DNA of 64,000 nt, from assembly GCF_017921895.1 (NCBI RefSeq), contig NZ_JAFIDN010000005.1, positions 186,001-250,000 on the forward strand, in the 5' to 3' direction. Shown in pieces: positions 36,702 through 47,800 of the stretch (position 1 is its first letter; the number at the start of each line of letters is the position of its first letter). Source of the DNA: Natronogracilivirga saccharolytica. Its GTDB lineage: Bacteria > Bacteroidota > Rhodothermia > Balneolales > Natronogracilivirgulaceae. The notes under the pieces were generated by a model that did not search any database, was not told where the DNA came from, and saw only the letters and a list, made by a program, of their open reading frames with translations. The position numbers and the translations under genes are program-made.

Positions 36702-38816
36702 ATGGTAACAGATATTAGAAGTATAGCACTGATCACATCTGTTTTTATCCTGCTCAGCGGATGCAGCCCTGAAACGGCTGATTCTATCGAGTCAGAGTCC
36801 CGGGAAGATACCGAAGAGCAGCCGGAAGAAAACCGGCCGGAGGACCTGATTCCCGATGCATCCGAGCTTGGCTCCGGCATCAACCGGGAAAACATGGATC
36901 CGGAGGTTCCGCCCCATGATAATTTCTACCGCTTTGTCAATGGCCGTTGGCTCGAAGAAACCGAAATCCCGTCAGACAGATCCCGCTGGGGCAGTTTTGA
37001 CGAACTCCGGGAAACGGCGGAGCAGCAGGTTCTGGAAATCATAACCGAACTTGCAGAAGAAGAGGCTGAATTCGGATCCGACAATCAGAAAATCGGTGAC
37101 ATGTTCCGCTCATTCAAAGATACCGTCAGAATTGAAGAAGCCGGTTTGTCACCGCTTGAAGAGGAGTTTCAAAATATTGATACCCTCTCCTCACATCAGG
37201 GCTTGCTCGCATTCTGGGGACACTATCAGCCCTACCGTTTTGGCGCACCCTTTTCGGTTTCGGTCGCACAGGACCTGAAGAAATCCGATCAGTACATAAC
37301 CTATTCCGGACAGTCGGGCCTCGGTCTGCCTGATCGCGATTTTTACCTTAACGATGACGAGCGGTCGCAGCAGTTGCTGCAGCAGTACAAAAACTATATT
37401 TCCAGAATCTGGGATGCTGCCCGATGGGAAGGCGGAGAAGAAGCGGCTGAACGCATTCTTGACCTGGAGACGAGCATTGCCGAAATTCACTGGACCAGAG
37501 TGGAAAACCGGGACCGGCAGGCCACCTACAACAAGAAGAGCCTGGATGAACTAACCGAACTGGCCCCTGCGATTGACTGGAAGCTGTTCCTCGATCAGGC
37601 TCAGCTGGATGAAATCGACGAAATTGTGGTTCGCCAGCCCAGCTATCTCGAAAACCTTTCCGAACTGTGGCAGGAAATCGATCTCGAAGACTGGAAAACC
37701 TATCTCAGGTTCCATCTCATCCGGCAAGCTGCCTCCAATCTGAGCAGTGAGTTTGCAGATGCCCATTTCGATTTCTACGGCCGTGTTCTGAGTGGTCAGC
37801 CTGAGCAGCGAAGCAGGGAGCGCCGGGCAGTATCGGCAACGGAAAGCGCCCTTGGCTTTCTTGTCGGTAAAAAGTACATCGACCGTCACTTTCCTGAAGA
37901 GGCCAGTGCGCGGATGGATGAAATGATCGATAACCTGACGGTGGCTTTTGAAGAGTCGATCAAAGAGCTTGAATGGATGACCGACGAAACCAAAGAAGAG
38001 GCCCTCAACAAACTGGATAACTTCAATGCCAAAATCGGCTATCCGGAAGTCTGGCGGGATTATGATTGTGTCGAGATTCAGCCCGATGATCTGATGGGCA
38101 ATATGCGTCGTGCAGCGGTTTGTGAATACGAGCGTAACATCGGCCGTCTCGGCGAGGAAGTGGATCCCGAAGAGTGGGGTATGACACCTCAGACGGTCAA
38201 TGCCTATTATAGTGTATCACTCAACGAAATTGTCTTCCCGGCTGGAATTCTGCAGCCACCGTTTTTCGATGTGGAAGCGGAAGATGCAGTCAATTATGGC
38301 GGCATCGGAGCTGTCATCGGACACGAAATTACTCATGGGTTTGACGATCAGGGCCGGCGGTCTGACGGCGACGGCAACCTGCGTGACTGGTGGACCGACG
38401 AGGATGAAGAGCAGTTTGAAAAACGAGCCCAGTTGATGATCGATCAGTACAATGAATATAATCCGGTCGATGACATGAATATCAATGGTGCGCTTGCCCT
38501 TGGAGAGAACATTGCCGATCTGGGCGGTGTCAATGTCGCCTATCGTGCCTACATGAATTCTCTGGATGGTGAAGAATCGCCCGTCATTGACGGTTTCACC
38601 GGTGAACAGCGGTTCTTCATGGGCTGGGGACAAGTCTGGCGGATCAAGTTCCGGGACGAAGCCCTTCGCCAGCAGCTTATGACCGGCCCCCATTCCCCCG
38701 GCAAATACCGGGTCATCGGGGTACTGTCCAACATGCCGGAGTTCTATGAAGCCTTTGATGTCTCCCCGGGCGATGAAATGTACCGTGAAGAGGAAAAGCG
38801 GGTCCGGATCTGGTAA
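36702..38816 (+). CDS. M13-family zinc metallopeptidase (neprilysin-like), lipoprotein
   Basis: 704 residues from the ATG at 36702, which gives a signal peptide with lipobox LSGC (Cys21); a longer open frame from 36540 lacks a leader. After an acidic linker, PHDNFYRFVNGRWLEETEIP is the usual M13 N-terminal signature. The zinc site is HEITH (H541, E542, H545) in VIGHEITHGFDDQGR, the third ligand lies in GENIADLGG some 55 residues later, and the substrate motif NAYYS precedes HEITH by about 40 residues. It ends in the family-typical VRIW. It degrades oligopeptides in the periplasm or at the cell surface. Confidence 0.93.
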   Translation: MVTDIRSIALITSVFILLSGCSPETADSIESESREDTEEQPEENRPEDLIPDASELGSGINRENMDPEVPPHDNFYRFVNGRWLEETEIPSDRSRWGSFDELRETAEQQVLEIITELAEEEAEFGSDNQKIGDMFRSFKDTVRIEEAGLSPLEEEFQNIDTLSSHQGLLAFWGHYQPYRFGAPFSVSVAQDLKKSDQYITYSGQSGLGLPDRDFYLNDDERSQQLLQQYKNYISRIWDAARWEGGEEAAERILDLETSIAEIHWTRVENRDRQATYNKKSLDELTELAPAIDWKLFLDQAQLDEIDEIVVRQPSYLENLSELWQEIDLEDWKTYLRFHLIRQAASNLSSEFADAHFDFYGRVLSGQPEQRSRERRAVSATESALGFLVGKKYIDRHFPEEASARMDEMIDNLTVAFEESIKELEWMTDETKEEALNKLDNFNAKIGYPEVWRDYDCVEIQPDDLMGNMRRAAVCEYERNIGRLGEEVDPEEWGMTPQTVNAYYSVSLNEIVFPAGILQPPFFDVEAEDAVNYGGIGAVIGHEITHGFDDQGRRSDGDGNLRDWWTDEDEEQFEKRAQLMIDQYNEYNPVDDMNINGALALGENIADLGGVNVAYRAYMNSLDGEESPVIDGFTGEQRFFMGWGQVWRIKFRDEALRQQLMTGPHSPGKYRVIGVLSNMPEFYEAFDVSPGDEMYREEEKRVRIW

Positions 38817-38898
38817 ACCCGGACCGGGCTCTTCCTGACGGGTCAGGCTTTTGCCGGATGACAATTTTCACCAAATCACGTTTAGCAGATCGGGTATT

Positions 38899-40497
38899 TC
38901 ACCAGAACCAGATTACGATAGCAAACGTAACTGCAAGAAGCAGAATCGACTGGATGCGGTAATTCTGGTACCATGGTTTGTTTTTCAGTTCGATGGTTTC
39001 CTGCCGGTATGTTTCCGGAGTCCATATGTATGATGCAATGGACGATCTTTCGGGTGCAGTTCCGGCAAGACTCCATCCTGCTGTGACCGCAAGCGAGCTG
39101 ATCAGAATGATGGGAGCCACATATAAAAAGTGGATGTCAATCACTTCAAAGACCATGATCATCAGGAATAGCGCCAGCGATACCAGATGTCCGGCTATGA
39201 GTCCGGCAAACGCACCGTGCCTGTTCATCCGGACGGAAAATATGCCCAGAAGGAGCACCGCAACAAACGGGGGACTCTGATAGGCAAGCACGGATTGCAG
39301 GTACTCCCAAAGTGTCGGGAATTGCGTAATGACAGGAGCCCAGGCAGCCGCAATGACCATGAAGATGAACGTGGTAACGCGGCCGGCGACAAGAAGCTGC
39401 CTCTGATTCCATTCCGGCCTGATTTTTTTGGAAAAATCCATGGTGACGAGTGTCGAGGCGGAGTTGAGCGTTGAATCAATGCTCGACATGATTGCGGCAA
39501 TGAGGGCAATGAGTATGATGCCGCGCAACCCGACCGGAAGCAGATCAAAAAGCAGCACCGGGAATACCATATCCGGCGAAAAGTCTTCCATGGCCGTCAG
39601 TTCGGGGTACAGATGCAGTGCAAATATCCCGGGCAGCACCATGATGAACAGCGCCGGCACTTTTAACAGGCCCGCGAAGATGGCTCCCCAACGGCCGTGG
39701 TCAACCGAACGGGCTCCCAGCACCCGCTGCACCATGAACTGGTTGGTACACCAGAAATAGAAACCAAGCAGCGGAACCCCGACGATAATACCGGGCCAGG
39801 GCAGGAAATCATCATCCGCAGGCTGAATAAGACTGAGCATCTGCGGATCGGTCTGTTCCCTGACCGTTTGCCAGGAACCGATTTCGCCGAGGGCAAGGAT
39901 ACTGACAGCTGTGCATCCGGCCAGGAGCAAAACCGCCTGCAGCAAATCGGTATAAATTACCGCACGGAGTCCGCCGGCAATTGTGTACAGACCGGCAAGC
40001 ACGGCCAGAATGACCACTGAGTAGATGAAAGGGATTTCCGGATAGAGCAGCGAGACTACCAGCGCTCCGGCATACAGGGCTCCTGCCGTGTCGATAAAAA
40101 TGTTGCCGAATATGGTGAATGCAGAAAAATAATAGCGAGAGCGGTGATCAAAACGGCGCTCCAGGAATTCCGGCATTGTGAAAATCCTGTTGCGCAGATA
40201 AATCGGCAGGATGAACACTGCAAACAGCACCATCAGCACCGCCGCCATCCATTCATAATTATAGACCGAAATGCCCGTGTTGAAGGCACTGCCTGCCATG
40301 CCAATAATGCTGGTGCTGGACATGTTCGATGCCAGCAGGGAAAAGCCGATCAGCGACCATGTCAGTGACCGTCCGGCCAGAAAATAGTCGGTGGAATCCT
40401 TGACCCGACGGGACACATAGAACCCGATGGCAATAATAATCAGCAGGTAGATCCCGATACTGACCAGATCGAGTGTGTGCAGGGAAAAGTCAGGCAT
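38899..40497 (-). CDS. SSS-family sodium/solute symporter
   Basis: 532 residues from the ATG at 40497 (an upstream in-frame start at 40563 would add 22 polar residues). About 13 or 14 membrane segments of the LeuT fold are seen. Family motifs are STDYFLAGRSLTWSLIGFSL, GLYTIAGGLRAVIYTDLLQA and IAAIMSSIDSTLNSASTL, the last of which holds the sodium-2 site serines. This is the SGLT-like branch, so a sugar, myo-inositol or N-acylsugar is the likely substrate, but this cannot be fixed by sequence. The gene is far from the sugar-degrading locus and stands alone. Confidence 0.9.
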   Translation of the reverse strand: MPDFSLHTLDLVSIGIYLLIIIAIGFYVSRRVKDSTDYFLAGRSLTWSLIGFSLLASNMSSTSIIGMAGSAFNTGISVYNYEWMAAVLMVLFAVFILPIYLRNRIFTMPEFLERRFDHRSRYYFSAFTIFGNIFIDTAGALYAGALVVSLLYPEIPFIYSVVILAVLAGLYTIAGGLRAVIYTDLLQAVLLLAGCTAVSILALGEIGSWQTVREQTDPQMLSLIQPADDDFLPWPGIIVGVPLLGFYFWCTNQFMVQRVLGARSVDHGRWGAIFAGLLKVPALFIMVLPGIFALHLYPELTAMEDFSPDMVFPVLLFDLLPVGLRGIILIALIAAIMSSIDSTLNSASTLVTMDFSKKIRPEWNQRQLLVAGRVTTFIFMVIAAAWAPVITQFPTLWEYLQSVLAYQSPPFVAVLLLGIFSVRMNRHGAFAGLIAGHLVSLALFLMIMVFEVIDIHFLYVAPIILISSLAVTAGWSLAGTAPERSSIASYIWTPETYRQETIELKNKPWYQNYRIQSILLLAVTFAIVIWFW

Positions 40498-40752
40498 GCG
40501 GCTTTTTTTTCTGACGCTTGTATCACAGAAAACCGGGCAATCGGTTTCTGCAAATATGCACAAATTGTCTCTCTATCTCAAAATGGAGTCCTGTGGCTTG
40601 TTTCAGGTGGAAACACGGACGGATTATCAGACTGACGAATATGGATTTATCCGGATTTCCCGATGCAACGGCTGTCCTTTTCTTTTTGTTTTGAAGGTAG
40701 ATATTGGCAAGCAGCTATCAGTTATTTACTGTGTCATGAAGTGATCAACACA

Positions 40753-40815
40753 TGAAATACCCATGGCGGCTTACCGCCACACAGGAGCATGATTATAGCC
40801 AACATGGGTATTTCA
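40753..40815. repeat. 13-bp inverted repeat with inner hairpin
   Basis: TGAAATACCCATG (40753-40765) and CATGGGTATTTCA (40803-40815) are perfect reverse complements. Inside the left half lies a small hairpin GGCGG-CTTA-CCGCC (40765-40778). It forms the front part of the leader element of the DUF2237 gene. Confidence 0.65.
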
Positions 40816-40864
40816 CTTCGTGACCTTCGGTTCATGTGACGTCAGAATCATAAATTATAAACAC
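40765..40864 (+). repeat. Leader element upstream of the DUF2237 gene
   Basis: Order of parts: hairpin (40765-40778), CACACAGGAGCATGATTA (40778-40795), spacer, TTCACTTCGTGACCTTCGG (40812-40830), CATGTGACG (40834-40842), an AT-rich stretch, then AAACACATGAAA with the gene start. The same order and several identical blocks stand before rmlA (938-1136, minus strand). The rest of the gap 40498-40752 shows nothing that I can name. Confidence 0.6.
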
Positions 40865-41242
40865 ATGAAAACAGGCATCAACATATTCGGAGAACCGCTG
40901 AAACCGTGCAGTAATGATCCCAAAACCGGATTTTACCGGGACGGTTGCTGCAATACGGGCGATGATGATTTCGGAATGCATACGGTATGCGCCGTCGTTA
41001 CCGATGAGTTTCTGGAGTTCAGCAAAAAGGTCGGCAATGATTTGTCAACACCGCAGCCCCAGTGGAAATTTCCCGGACTCAAGTCCGGAGACCATTGGTG
41101 CCTGTGCGCCAGACGCTGGCTCGAAGCCTACAGCGCCGGCGTTGCTCCGAAAGTGGACCTTGAAGCCACCCACGAAAAAACATTGAAAGTGGTGCCGATG
41201 AATGTGCTGCTGAAGCATGCATACAAGCCCCGGACTGATTAA
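40865..41242 (+). CDS. DUF2237-family protein
   Basis: 125 residues from the ATG at 40865. The family pattern is clear: NIFGEPLKPCSNDPKTGFYRDG near the start, CCNTGDDDFGMHTVCA, then LKSGDHWCLCARRWLEA and APKVDLEATHEKTL. The cysteines (C15, C28, C29, the C of HTVC, and the CLC pair) are conserved-looking, which hints at metal binding. Function unknown. The start lies directly at the end of a leader element shared with rmlA. Confidence 0.9.
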   Translation: MKTGINIFGEPLKPCSNDPKTGFYRDGCCNTGDDDFGMHTVCAVVTDEFLEFSKKVGNDLSTPQPQWKFPGLKSGDHWCLCARRWLEAYSAGVAPKVDLEATHEKTLKVVPMNVLLKHAYKPRTD

Positions 41243-41375
41243 GTGGAGCTGAAAAATATCTTAATTCACGGATGCCGGAGTCCGGGGATTTTTTATTTTA
41301 CGCTTGAGCACTGCAAATGAATGATAGTAACAGAACGATCATCCATGATTACCAAACAACCAGCCTCCGCCGCCT

Positions 41376-42566
41376 ATGTATGGTTCCTTGAAAGACGATC
41401 TTCAGAAAGAGCTTGACACCATCAAAAAAGATGGACTTTACAAAACAGAGAGAGTCATCACATCCCCGCAGGGTGCGGTTATCTCCACCGATGACGGCAG
41501 GGAAGTTATCAACTTCTGCGCCAACAATTACCTGGGGCTCTCCTCCCATCCCGATATCATTGCGGCAGCCAAAAAAACCATCGATGAACGCGGCTACGGC
41601 ATGTCATCCGTCCGTTTCATATGCGGCACCCAGGACATCCACCGCGAACTGGAGAAAAAAATCGCAGACTTTGTAGGGATGGAAGATGCGATTCTCTATG
41701 CGGCGGCCTTTGACGCCAACGGAGGTGTTTTTGAGCCCTTGTTCGGACCCGATGACGCTATCATTTCCGATCAGCTCAACCACGCCTCCATAATCGACGG
41801 GGTCAGACTCACCAAATCGCGACGGATGGTCTACCGCCATAACGACATGGCAGATCTGGAAGACAAGCTCAAGGAAGCATCCGATGCGCGTCACCGCATC
41901 ATTGTCACCGACGGTGTATTCTCCATGGACGGCACCATCGCACCGCTGGACAAGATTTGCGACCTCGCAGATCAATACGATGCCCTGGTTATGACGGATG
42001 AATGCCATGCCACCGGTTTTGTCGGTAAATCGGGACGCGGTGTCCATGAACTGCTTGGCGTGATGGACCGGGTCGATATTGTCACCGGAACATTCGGGAA
42101 AGCCCTTGGCGGTGCATCCGGCGGTTTTACCGCTGCCCACAAAGAAATTATTGATCTGCTTCGGCAGCGATCGCGTCCCTATCTGTTTTCAAATACCCTC
42201 GCCCCTTCCATTGCCGGCGCCTCCATCAAAGCGCTGGAACTGATCGGCGAAACCAGCGAGCTTCGCGACAGGCTGGATGAAAACACGCGTTTTTTCCGCT
42301 CGGAGCTCACAGCGGCCGGGTTCGATATCAAGAAAGGTCGTCACCCCATCGTACCGGTCATGCTGTACGATGCCAAAGTGGCTCAAACCTTTGCCGGTGA
42401 ACTGTTGGATGAAGGCATCTATGTGATCGGTTTCTATTACCCGGTGGTCCCCAAAGGCCAGGCCCGGATCAGGGTTCAGCTTTCAGCCGTTCATGAGCGT
42501 GAACATCTGGAGCGCGCCATCAGCGCATTTAAAAAAATCGGTAAAAAACTTGGAGTCATATCGTGA
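41376..42566 (+). CDS. kbl: 2-amino-3-ketobutyrate coenzyme A ligase (glycine C-acetyltransferase)
   Basis: 396 residues, a fold-type I PLP enzyme. It splits 2-amino-3-ketobutyrate with CoA into glycine and acetyl-CoA, the second step of threonine degradation. Family features are [16 protein letters not shown] (about 45-60), [16 protein letters not shown] (about 75-90), [13 protein letters not shown] and the cofactor lysine K242 in [12 protein letters not shown]. It overlaps the next gene, threonine dehydrogenase, by 4 bases (GTGA), which confirms the pathway. Confidence 0.95.
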   Translation: MYGSLKDDLQKELDTIKKDGLYKTERVITSPQGAVISTDDGREVINFCANNYLGLSSHPDIIAAAKKTIDERGYGMSSVRFICGTQDIHRELEKKIADFVGMEDAILYAAAFDANGGVFEPLFGPDDAIISDQLNHASIIDGVRLTKSRRMVYRHNDMADLEDKLKEASDARHRIIVTDGVFSMDGTIAPLDKICDLADQYDALVMTDECHATGFVGKSGRGVHELLGVMDRVDIVTGTFGKALGGASGGFTAAHKEIIDLLRQRSRPYLFSNTLAPSIAGASIKALELIGETSELRDRLDENTRFFRSELTAAGFDIKKGRHPIVPVMLYDAKVAQTFAGELLDEGIYVIGFYYPVVPKGQARIRVQLSAVHEREHLERAISAFKKIGKKLGVIS

Positions 42567-43543
42567 GTAAAGGAAACATATTGATCACCGGATCGGCCGG
42601 ACAACTGGGAGTGGAACTGGCAGCTCGTCTTCGTGAGATACACGGGACGGAGCGGGTGATCGCAACCGATATCCGGGAAAGAAACCGTATCGAAGAGGCG
42701 GGTCCGTTTGAAATCCTGGATGTGCTGGACCGCGAACAGCTTGCCGGTGCCGTCTCAAAACACAACATCGGCACCATTTACCACCTGGCCGCCATACTCT
42801 CGGCAAACGGAGAAAAGCAGATCGGGAAAACATGGCAGCTCAACATGGACGGACTGCTGAATGTGCTTGATCTCGGCCGCAATGATGAAAACAATCCTGC
42901 AGGATCCCAAAATGCGGTTTCTCACATCTTCTGGCCGAGCTCCATTGCCGTGTTCGGTCCCGATGCCGACCGGGAAATGACGCCGCAAAACAGTCCGCTC
43001 AATCCAACCACCGTTTACGGCATCAGCAAAGTTGCCGGCGAACAGTGGTGCGCCTATTATCATCGCCGGTTTGGTGTGGATGTTCGCAGTCTGCGCTATC
43101 CCGGCCTTATCGGATACAAATCAGAGCCGGGCGGCGGTACAACCGACTATGCAGTGGATATGCTGCAGGCCGCTGCCGGAGGAAACGCATACACCTGTCC
43201 GCTCGGATCCCATACGCGCCTGCCGATGATGTATATGGATGACGCGGTCAAAGCAGCACTTGATCTTATGGCAGCACCTGAAGAGCTGGTGGATGTGCGC
43301 ACCAGCTATAACGTCAGTGCGATGAGTTTTACGCCTGATGACATGGCCGGTGTGATTCGCCGGCATGTCCCGGATTTTGATGTTGATTATGCCCCGGATT
43401 CGCGCGACGCCATTGCCGCAAGCTGGCCGGACAGTATCGACGACGGCAAAGCCAGACAGGACTGGAACTGGAAACCGGATTTTGATCTCGGCGCGATGGT
43501 GAAACATATACTGGATCAACAGGCTTTGTCTTCTGAAGCCTGA
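42563..43543 (+). CDS. tdh: L-threonine 3-dehydrogenase, epimerase-like (SDR) type
   Basis: 326 residues, started by GTG inside the kbl stop region. It oxidises threonine to 2-amino-3-ketobutyrate with NAD+. This is the UDP-galactose-epimerase-like form, not the zinc alcohol-dehydrogenase form. The Rossmann loop is ITGSAGQLG (8-16), the catalytic pair is Y152 and K156 in [11 protein letters not shown], and [20 protein letters not shown] is typical of this enzyme group. The product passes straight to Kbl. Six 18-bp tandem repeats start within its stop codon region. Confidence 0.93.
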   Translation: MSKGNILITGSAGQLGVELAARLREIHGTERVIATDIRERNRIEEAGPFEILDVLDREQLAGAVSKHNIGTIYHLAAILSANGEKQIGKTWQLNMDGLLNVLDLGRNDENNPAGSQNAVSHIFWPSSIAVFGPDADREMTPQNSPLNPTTVYGISKVAGEQWCAYYHRRFGVDVRSLRYPGLIGYKSEPGGGTTDYAVDMLQAAAGGNAYTCPLGSHTRLPMMYMDDAVKAALDLMAAPEELVDVRTSYNVSAMSFTPDDMAGVIRRHVPDFDVDYAPDSRDAIAASWPDSIDDGKARQDWNWKPDFDLGAMVKHILDQQALSSEA

Positions 43544-43649
43544 ATTCTGACTGCACTGTCGATATCATCTGAAGTGCGAATTCTGGCTGAACTGTGAATT
43601 TTGGCTGAACTGTCATTCCTATCTGAACTGTGATTTCCGGATGAGCCGG
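43542..43649. repeat. Six 18-bp degenerate tandem repeats after tdh
   Basis: Units lie at 43542-43559, 43560-43577, 43578-43595, 43596-43613, 43614-43631 and 43632-43649, in exact register. The clearest are GAATTCTGGCTGAACTGT and GAATTTTGGCTGAACTGT. The first unit overlaps the tdh stop codon. Between 43650 and 43827 I see only a possible leader for the next gene. Confidence 0.8.
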
Positions 43650-43827
43650 GCAGCCACTGATCTTGATTGTCAGAAAAAAACAACTAAATTTATTATCAAT
43701 GTGGTGACCGGGACTATGGTCTCCGGATATCACAAAAAGTCATCCAAATTATTTTCAGGAGGGATGGAGTGCATCAGTTACTATTGGCCAATTTCACCAA
43801 ACGTATTTACTGTCAACGGGAAGCCTT

Positions 43828-44823
43828 ATGAAAAAATCATTTATTTCCGGCGTCGGACACCACCTCCCCGATCGCGTGGTCACAAATCAGGAACTTGAAA
43901 AGCTGCTTGAAATCGATGACGCTTCCATTGTGAAGCTGAGCGGGATTCACACTCGCCGCTGGGCGGAAAAAGGTGATACGGTCAGTGGAATGGCCGTTGA
44001 GGCATCCCGCATGGCACTCGGCAGGGCCGGCCTGACACCGGCCGATATCGGAATGATCGTTTTTTCATCCATGGGTTCCGATCATCAGTTTCCGGGCGGC
44101 GGAGGTGATTTGCAGCGCAAACTCGATATGCCGGGCATTCCGGCGCTGGATATCCGCAATGCCTGCAACGGGTTTGTTTACGGGCTTTCCATTGCCGATC
44201 AGTATATACGGACCGGAATGTACAAACATATTCTGCTTGTCGGATCGGAAATACAGAGCACCTCGCTCGACCTGACACCGAATGGCAAAAATGTATCCAT
44301 TCTGTTTGGCGACGGAGCTGGTGCTGCGGTCATCAGTCAGTGCAGTGACAACAGCCGGGGTATTTTGAATACCCAGATGTATTCTGACGGACAGCATTAC
44401 AGAAAACTCATCATGGAAGCACCGTCACCCAATGACCATCCGCGTATTTCGGATGAAATGGTTGCTTCCGACCGCATCTACCCCTACATGGACGGCAGGG
44501 CTGTGTTCAAGCATGCGGTCACCCGGTTTCCGGAAGTCATCCTCGAAGCCGTGGAAAATGAGGACATGGACATATCCGACCTTGATCTGATCATTCCGCA
44601 TCAGGCGAATTTGCGGATCAGTGAAATGGTAGCAAAAAAGCTGAAGATTGACAGAAAAATGGTCTACAGCAACATCCAGCATTACGGCAATACGACATCC
44701 GCATCCATCCCGATTGCCATGAGTGAAGCCGTCGAAAAAGGCATGCTGAATGAGGGCGATCTGGTTTGCGCCGCCGCATTTGGAGCCGGATTCGCCTGGA
44801 GCTCGGCTCTTATTCGCTGGTAA
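43828..44823 (+). CDS. 3-oxoacyl-ACP synthase III-like enzyme (FabH family)
   Basis: 331 residues of the thiolase fold. The triad of KAS III is complete: C113 in IRNACNGFVYGL, H258 in IPHQANLRI and N288 in HYGNTTSASIP. GDGAGAAVI (about 172-180) is the usual glycine stretch. FabH condenses acetyl-CoA with malonyl-ACP at the start of fatty-acid synthesis; related enzymes make other beta-keto products. As it stands alone next to threonine genes and not in a fab cluster, it may be a second, special copy. It converges on the RND operon with a gap of 14 bases. Confidence 0.85.
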   Translation: MKKSFISGVGHHLPDRVVTNQELEKLLEIDDASIVKLSGIHTRRWAEKGDTVSGMAVEASRMALGRAGLTPADIGMIVFSSMGSDHQFPGGGGDLQRKLDMPGIPALDIRNACNGFVYGLSIADQYIRTGMYKHILLVGSEIQSTSLDLTPNGKNVSILFGDGAGAAVISQCSDNSRGILNTQMYSDGQHYRKLIMEAPSPNDHPRISDEMVASDRIYPYMDGRAVFKHAVTRFPEVILEAVENEDMDISDLDLIIPHQANLRISEMVAKKLKIDRKMVYSNIQHYGNTTSASIPIAMSEAVEKGMLNEGDLVCAAAFGAGFAWSSALIRW

Positions 44824-44837
44824 CCATCGGGAGCCGG

Positions 44838-47800
44838 TCAGTCCTGCCTGCCTCCGGGCATGGGAACTGCCAGGCCTTTGCGGAACAGCTCCCTGCGGTT
44901 TTTCGATATGCCGATGACAATGGCCGGAACAACGAATAATGTAAGTATGGTGGCAAAAGCGAGTCCGCCGATCACTGATTTTGCGAGCGGGCTCCAGGTT
45001 TCTGATCCCACCCCTACCTCAAGTGCCAGCGGAATCATGGAAAAAATCGTGGTCATGGCTGTAAGCAGAATTGGCCTCATTCTGCGTTTGCACGCCTGAA
45101 GAAAAGCTACGAGATACACCCGGTCCGCATTGAGTACCGCTTTGGATGACGCGCCGGACTCTGATTCTTCATCAGTCAGTTTTCCTCTGTGATCCAGACC
45201 ACGCGCGGTTTTCTGGTGAATGAAATCCACCAGTACAATACCGTTGTTGACCACAATGCCTACAAGGATGACAATACCAATATAGGCCGGCACGCTCAGG
45301 GCGGTATTTGTCATAAACAGGAACACCAGTGATCCGAAAAAGGCAAGCGGCACGGTGAACATGATGATAAACGGATCCCGGAAGTTTTCAAACAGCGAGG
45401 CCATGACCATATAGGTCAGAAGCAGGGCAAACAGGAATGCGATCCCCATCTCCCTGGCACTGTCATCCTGCATTCTCATCCTTCCACTGAAATCGTAACG
45501 GTATCCGTCGGGAAGTACGATATCATCGGAGATGATGTCAGCAATGACGCTGCGATAGGCCTCCGGATTTTCCCTGGTCATGATATTCAGGTCAAGCACC
45601 ACTTCGCGGTCACGACGGCTCAGCCGCTGCATGCTTTCCGTAAGTTCGAAGTTGCCCAGGGATGTGATTGGCATGCGGACGTCATCCACCTGAAGCAACT
45701 CCAGGCTGAACATGTCGCTCCGGTTCTGAAACGTTTTGCGGTCATTCCGGACTTCGATCGGAATTTCACGTCCGTCTTCCCTGAAATATCCGGCACGGCT
45801 GCCCCTTGACTGGGTACCAAAGGCACTGGCAATCTGACTGGTCGGCACATCAAGACGCGCGATACGCTCCCGGTCGGGATGGAACTCAAACTCGGGGCCG
45901 GGGCGTGTTCTGGGGTTGGAAACAGACATGACTTCCGGTTCCTGGAGCATCCGGTCCTCGATACGATAGGAAATATCGCGCAGCACCTGCATATCGGAGC
46001 CATAGAGGGTCAGCTGAACACCACGGCCTTCCCCCCATCTGCCGCCACGCATCCCTCCCGGACCCGAACCGGCGATAGAAAATTCAAGATCAACCCCCGG
46101 ATCATCAAAACGCGACTCCACTTCCTCCATTACCTCGTCGGTTGAACGGCTTCGCTCACGCTGATCGACCAGAAGGACATTCAACTGTCCGACATTGCTT
46201 TGCCTTGACCACCGCTGCCTGCCGATGCTGGTGATAACGGTACGTATTTCCGGCATTTCGAGCAGTTCGTCGGTATAGCCTCTCAGAAGTTCCGCAGTAG
46301 CCGGCAGTTGTGTACCGGCAGGCAGGTCCACCCTGACATCAAATTCGCCGGTATCGCTTTCGGGGAAGAATTCTCCCGGAATGGTCCGGAAAAAATAAAA
46401 TGAGCCGAAAATTATGGCAACGACAAACAGCATCACTACGTATTTCCGGCGGAGGATCCAGAAGAGAATTTTTCCGTAGTTTTTTTCAACCTTTCCGATC
46501 AGCCGGAACATGAAGTTCCTGTTGTCAAATTGTCCCGGTTTCATGACGATTGATGCCAGCACGGGTATCAGAATGATGGAAGCCAGAAAAGAGCTGGTGA
46601 TAGCAATCGAGATGGTCAGAGCCAGATCCCGTGTAACGGTGCCTGTTACTCCGGTCACTCCGAGAATTGGGATAAATACGGCGAGCGTGGTAAGTGTTGA
46701 GCCCAGCAAAGCGCCTCCGACTTCATTGGTTCCATCCAGCGCTGCCCGGAAACGGCCGTGACCCTGCACCATTTTGTAGGCGATGCTTTCGGTGACAACA
46801 ATAGAGTTATCAACCAGCAGGCCGATTGCCAGGGCCAGACCTGTGATGGATATAATATTCAGTGTGATTCCGGCAAAGTACATCGCTGCAAATGTGGCTG
46901 TTAGCGAAACGGGGATACTCATGGCCACGACAAAGGCAATCCGCCATCCGCCCATGAAGATCAGGAGAATAATAACAACCACGGTCAGGGCGATGAGGGC
47001 TGACTGTGCCAGGTTGTTGATAGAATTGGCTATGAAATCACCTTCGTTGCTGAGCACCTGCATCGTCACGCTTGATGGCAGCAGGCTGGCCATGCGATTC
47101 ATTTCGGCCACGGCACTTTGCGCAACGTCAAGAGTGTTGGCATCAGATTGTTTCTGAACCTGGACGGTAACACTGTTTTTGCCGTTGACCTCTTCCACCG
47201 AGCTGATGTCGGCAAAGGTGTTTTCCACATTCGCCACATCAGATACGCGAACCGGAATACCCTCATCATTCTGTCGGATTACCGTTTGCTCTATTTCTTC
47301 GAGTGATTTGAAAATAGCTTCGGCACGGACACTGTAGCTGATGCGGTCGGTCGTCAGATTTCCTATGGGTTGATTGACGTTGTTGTTTCTGAGCGCTGAG
47401 AGAACTTCTGAGGGCATTACCCGGTGACGGCTCAATGCATAGGGATCCAGACTGACAAAAAAGTTGCGTTCAAGTCCGCCCTGGGTTTCTGCGGATGCCA
47501 CTCCGGGCAGCCGTTCAAATCTGGGCTCAATAAATTCAACGGATAACTGGCGCAAATCATCCAGCCCCAGCACAGATGATTCGACACTGAACTGCACAAT
47601 GGGAGCACTGTCGGGATCAAACTGAAATATGACCGGTTCGTTGGCTTCCGAAGGCAGCTGGGCCCGGATCCTGTCCATCGCTTCCCGCACCTTCATTTCC
47701 GTTGACTGGATGTGGACTCCGGGCTTGAGCCTCAGAATGATAAATGCTCCGCCTCTGCGTACGTTCGACTCCAGCTCGTCGATGCCTTCGACACCCATAA

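Noticed and set aside
41270-41300. Terminator after the DUF2237 gene
   Set aside because: A T-run is present, but the stem before it is only four to five pairs, so it is too weak to list.
43542-43649. CRISPR-like array
   Set aside because: Units are adjacent with no spacers, degenerate and only 18 bp long; no cas genes are present. The same holds for the other arrays.
43329-43733. Minus-strand frame with repeating six-residue units
   Set aside because: Antisense to tdh; the repeats come from the 18-bp DNA array, and an array with an 18-bp unit stays open in any frame that lacks a stop.
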